A stretch of 64,000 nt of DNA from Anaeramoeba flamelloides (taxonomy: Eukaryota > Metamonada > Anaeramoebidae), in contig JANTQA010000048.1 of assembly GCA_027625915.1 (NCBI GenBank), positions 2,356,001 through 2,420,000 on the forward strand, in the 5' to 3' direction. Shown here piece by piece: positions 60,377 to 64,000 of the stretch. The notes under the pieces are model-generated. The model saw nothing but the letters and a program-made list of their open reading frames with translations. It was not told where the DNA came from and did no database searches. The position numbers and the translations under genes are program-made. The first letter of the stretch is position 1. Every line of letters begins with the position of its first letter.

Positions 60377-60573
60377 TAGTCAGTTTCACTTTTAAGGTAC
60401 AAACTTTCAATGGAATTTAATACACCAAAAAAGCTCACAAATTAAGACAGAAAATTGAGATTTTTTTTTCACACATTTTATTTTAATTGAATCCTAATTT
60501 GGTGTACTAATTTGGAATTTTTTATACCTTGAATTCAGTTGAAAGTTTGTGCCTTAAAAGTGGAACTGACTGT
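60377..60573. mobile_element. Short Tc1/mariner-like MITE, family 3, copy 3
   Basis: Left end TA-TAGTCAGTTTCACTTTTAAG, reversed right end CAGTCAGTTCCACTTTTAAG, same hairpin design as copies 1 and 2. It ends about 20 bp before the (TA)n tract that opens the next nest of elements. Confidence 0.85.
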
Positions 60574-60594
60574 AAGTTTAATCTAAACTTCCAA

Positions 60595-60705
60595 ATATAT
60601 ATATATATATATCACAGGTATGCTGATTTTGTTGATGTCATGAAACGCGTTGGCACACGCGTGAGCGACGACTAAAATTCGTTTCGCTGATATATATATA
60701 TATAT
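60595..60705 (+). repeat. 79-bp foldback cassette between two (TA)n tracts, copy 1
   Basis: (TA)n at 60595-60611, cassette 60612-60690, then (TA)n at 60691-60705. The cassette opens TCACAGGTATGCTGATTTT and closes CGTTTCGCTGA. The middle is strikingly GC-containing for this window: AACGCGTTGGCACACGCGTG, with two ACGCGT palindromes. A second copy of exactly 79 bp lies at 63773-63851 in inverse orientation with about a dozen substitutions. Its ends are also mutually inverted (TCA...TGA). No coding. Confidence 0.75.
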
Positions 60706-62194
60706 CCCTTAGCACCTGAAAAAAACTAAAAACAATTCAAACAAAATTTTTAATTTGAAATATTATCCAAGGATAATAAGGTATAGAATTAATAAAAAAT
60801 TATCTTAGAAAGAAAATTTTATAATTAAAAATTGTATAGTTACTTAGTTTAAAAAAAAATAACTTGAAAACAATTTTTCTACCTTGGGAATTTTTTTTTG
60901 GTTCTTGTGATTTTATTATTTTTCTAAATTTTGTCAAAATAAATTTTTTTTTTTTTTTGAAAAGTTTGTTTAGACATCAAAAACCTCTTAGTTTTAATAT
61001 TTAAAACACATCATACTTTACTGGAAATTTTTCTGGGGCCTTTTGCACCCCAAAATTGCCTAAAATGCTTGATTAAATAATTTATTCATTTTAAAAGTTA
61101 TTATTTCATCATATAGAAAATTTGTTTTATCTACTGATTACTATTCAATATCAATATCAATATTAGATTCTAAATAATTTAAAAATAAAAAAAAATATAA
61201 ATTAAATTGTAAAAAAAAATCAAATTTTTTTTCATTGCAAAATTTTACATTTTTTTCTAAAAAGTTTTTTTTTCAATTTTAAATGGTTTGGCCAATACTT
61301 CGAGTCAGATTAATAATTGATTTTTTTTTTTTATTTTTTACAATTTTTTAATTTTTGACTTTTTAAAATCTAGACATAAAATAAACAATATTGTTAAATT
61401 AGAGACCATATATCAGAACTTATTTAACAAGATCTGGATTAATTTATTAAGGAAAAATCCAAATATCGCAAATATATTATTCAAATTTTTACCAATAACA
61501 AAATGCAATAAAAAAATTTGGTTTTGGAGATTATTTTATTATATTGGAATAATATTTAAGAGTTATTTTTTATTTTATTTTAAATTTAGGTATAAATATT
61601 TTATCGATATAAAAAGTAATTTATATTTGTTTTATTCCAATTTAATAAATTGAAATTATTTTACATTTTTTTTTTTTTTTGATTTTCAATTATTATCTAT
61701 TGCTTAAATAAAAGTTTTAGAAAATTAATCATATTAAAAATTTAATTTTGACCTAAAGAAATAAATTTCTTTTTTCTCTTAATTGTATATTTATTGATAT
61801 TTTTTCTGAAAAAAAAAAATTAAATTTCAAAGTAATTTATTTTTTTATTGATTTTTTTTATCAAAAAATGGCAAAGTTGTTTGATGGTTATTATTAATAA
61901 ATCAACGTGTTGAGTTTTGAATTACTATTATTGTAATAAAATTTCTGATTTAAAAAAATAAAATAAAAAAAAAAATCTTTAAAAAAAATGTAAAAATGAA
62001 TAATTATTATTTTGTTTTCCAATTTCAAAAAAAAAATCAATAACTTAACTACTTTATCTTTGAACTATTTTGACTTTTTATTATAATTCAAATCTGGATT
62101 AAAGACAAATAAGAAAATTAATATATTGGTAGATCAATATCATTTTAAATCTAATTTAAAAAACTTGATGAAATTTAGGCAAATCCGTGGTGCT

Positions 62195-62199
<5 letters not shown>
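60706..62199. mobile_element. 1.5-kb element with CCCTTAGCACC ends in (TA)n
   Basis: Left end CCCTTAGCACCTG directly after (TA)n; right end, reversed, CCCTTAGCACCACGGATTTG directly before (TA)n. Inverted termini of about 11 bp with (TA)n on both outer sides. The right half is closely repeated in inverse at 25498-26090. The interior is extremely AT-rich with no ORF. Class unknown; insertion into TA arrays is the shared property. Confidence 0.6.
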
Positions 62200-62225
<26 letters not shown>

Positions 62226-62460
62226 CACAGGTAATAAGTTTTTTCGTTTGAAAACCGCGAAAGATTTATAAAATCACGTTTTTTCGACTTTTTTAGACGT
62301 TTTTTCGTTTCATTCATTGTTTTCGTTTTTTCTTTTTTGAAAAAGTCCTCGAATTGTTTTGAAATCATACTTTCCGTTTCTGGGATGTGAAAAAACTCAA
62401 ATGAAAAAACTTAAAAACAATGAATGTAACGAAAAAAAAAAAAACAATTAAAACACAGGT
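62200..62460. repeat. (TA)n tract and adjoining hairpin-forming sequence
   Basis: (TA)n at 62200-62224, then TCACAGGTAATAAG, the same first nine bases as the 79-bp cassette. Imperfect inverted blocks follow: CGTTTCATTCATTGTTTT (62309-62326) and AAAACAATGAATGTAACG (62413-62430), enclosing a GC-containing segment (TTCCGTTTCTGGGATGTG). ACACAGGTAGG follows at about 62453. Confidence 0.5.
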
Positions 62461-63753
62461 AGGGTGTAATTGCTTTAAATATATTAGAAAAAAATAGGGT
62501 AATTCGTGATTTCCTATTTACCTGAGGGACTTTGGTTTTAAAAACATTAAAATAGTTTGTTTTCTCTTTTGAAAACACCAAAACAATATAAAGTGGATTT
62601 TCTGTTTAAAACTCTTGGAAATTGTAAAAATTTGAAATACAGAGTTGGAAAAAATTTTTTTTGAAATAAATTACAATCTGAGGAAGAAAGGTTGTTCAAA
62701 TTTTCACTTTTTAACTATTCCAAATTAGATCGTCTCACCCAATTTTTTTGTATTGTGATTACACGTAATTTATAATATTTTTTATTGATCAAAAAAAAAC
62801 ATTAAAAATTATTATCATAAAAATAATTTTTTTTCTACAATTACTAATTTAAAAAATTTGATCAGTAATTTTTTTATCATATTAATTCACCTTCGACTTA
62901 TGAGCAATTCAATTAAATTTCCAATTATTTTTTTGATTCTATAATACCATTTTTTCCACTATTTTTTCACATAATTGATTATTGCATTTCTTATTTCTTA
63001 GAAGTTATTTATTTAGGAATCCTTTATTATGTTTTGTTTAAAAAACATTTTCATTTTTTATTATTTAATTTTTATAATAATTGTTTTCAAACAATTTTTT
63101 GCTGCATTTTTTAAAACAATTAGGACTTGTGACATTTAAAAGATAATTATTTGTTAAAATGATTGAAAAAACTCAAAGTCTACTTAACTTAAGTAATAAC
63201 CCTTTCACCTTTTAAATACTTTTAAGTATTATAATATTATTTCTATATTAAATTTACATATTCAATTATTATTATTCTCTAATACTACATAACAAGGGGG
63301 TATTAGGAACCAAATAAAATAAAATTATTACACTCAATAGATGTAAAGATAAGGATAAATTAAAGTATCCAGTAAATTTGGTTTAAAATCATAAGTAATT
63401 GATGTCATTTTTTTTGTACTTTTCCTTTTTTTTATGATCGATCAAAAAACATTATTTTTAAAAACTATTAATTTCAATCAAAATAAATTTTAATTCAATT
63501 TTTTTGTTTTTTTTTTTTGGTAACAAAATGAACTAAATATATACATAAACAATTCTTCCCATTATTTTAATTATTTATATATTTTATTTGTATGTTTTTT
63601 TTGTGTGTTGTAATTCAAGAATTTTTGAGATATACTAAAAGAAATATATAAATATTTGGTAAACGTAAATATTCAAAAAAAAATCCATAGTCCATGATGT
63701 CGATATACATGGAATTCACCCTTTTCAATTGTCACTGTAAATAATAAAATCCG
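62461..63753. other. AT-rich sequence between (TA)n elements
   Basis: No gene. It is bounded on the left by TCACAGGTA (62225) and on the far right by TACCTGTGA (63851), so it may be the body of one larger element with TCACAGGTA inverted ends. Confidence 0.35.
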
Positions 63754-63847
63754 ATATATATATATATATATATCAGAGAAACGATTTTTATGAGTCGCTC
63801 ACGCGTGCACCAACGCGTTTCATTACATCGAAAAAATCGTCATACCT

Positions 63848-63890
<43 letters not shown>
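63754..63890 (-). repeat. 79-bp foldback cassette between (TA)n tracts, copy 2 (inverted)
   Basis: (TA)n at 63754-63772, cassette 63773-63851 (TCAGAGAAACG to CATACCTGTGA), then a long (TA)n from 63852. Its complement aligns over its full 79 bp, without gaps, to the cassette at 60612-60690. It keeps TGAAACGCGTTGG and CACGCGTGAGCGAC. Confidence 0.75.
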
Positions 63891-63891
<1 letters not shown>

Positions 63892-64000
63892 GAGTAGAAA
63901 ATTTTTTAAAGAGGAATTCTCAAAAAAAAAAAAAAACAGTGAAATTCAAGCGCAATGACTACATATACTAAAGATTGTTTTTATTTTTCTTAGTATATAT

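Noticed and set aside
60612-60690. Helitron 3' end
   Set aside because: TC start, hairpin and CTGA end are suggestive, but the hairpin-to-end distance and the 79-bp total length do not fit, and no Rep/helicase gene is present. Kept only as an alternative.
1-64000. CRISPR arrays, rRNA, tRNA, retrovirus-like or Polinton-type elements
   Set aside because: No evenly spaced repeat-spacer arrays, no conserved RNA gene sequences, and no capsid, integrase, protease or LTR pairs were recognised on either strand.

Overview
This is a very AT-rich, intron-bearing, gene-poor stretch of a unicellular eukaryote's nuclear genome. Introns are GT-AG, often T-rich, and every confidently read gene ends in TAA. 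The gene content is a single-chain methylmalonyl-CoA mutase with a presequence, xanthine dehydrogenase with a presequence-like N-terminus, an IMP/GMP-type HAD 5'-nucleotidase, an Asn/Lys-rich ankyrin protein and a MYND finger. Together with KEKEKE-type low complexity this fits a free-living anaerobic or microaerophilic amoeboid protist. Anaeramoeba is my best guess, at low confidence and from gene style only.

Layout. 0-8 kb: two minus-strand ankyrin-type genes, the last exon of a MYND-finger gene (414-939) and an ankyrin-repeat gene (5542-8134), both carrying single-base frame changes in homopolymers. 3-13 kb: five copies of one Tc1/mariner-like MITE family and two 5'-truncated non-LTR retrotransposon tails. 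13-21 kb: diverged 0.4-1 kb repeats around an unrecognised basic protein (15560-16906). 21.6-23.0 kb: two-exon HAD 5'-nucleotidase. 23-31 kb: repeat-dominated. 31.6-33.5 kb: degraded hAT transposase. 33.9-36.5 kb: methylmalonyl-CoA mutase, three exons. 37-44 kb: repeats, one element inserted into another, and a few tiny ORFs. 44.5-52.0 kb: xanthine dehydrogenase, six exons, two very long introns. 52-56.8 kb: no gene, two MITEs. 56.8-59.2 kb: large type I membrane protein, minus strand. 60-64 kb: an unusual nest of short elements separated by (TA)n tracts, including a 79-bp GC-containing foldback cassette present twice in opposite orientation.

The intact housekeeping genes are not arranged as an operon or pathway cluster. 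Mutase and xanthine dehydrogenase both begin with presequence-like leaders, so both may act in a mitochondrion-related organelle. Much of the remainder is non-autonomous DNA-transposon sequence, mostly with a TA-CAG end of Tc1/mariner type. No tRNA, rRNA, CRISPR array, retrovirus-like element or Polinton was recognised. All alignments were made by eye.
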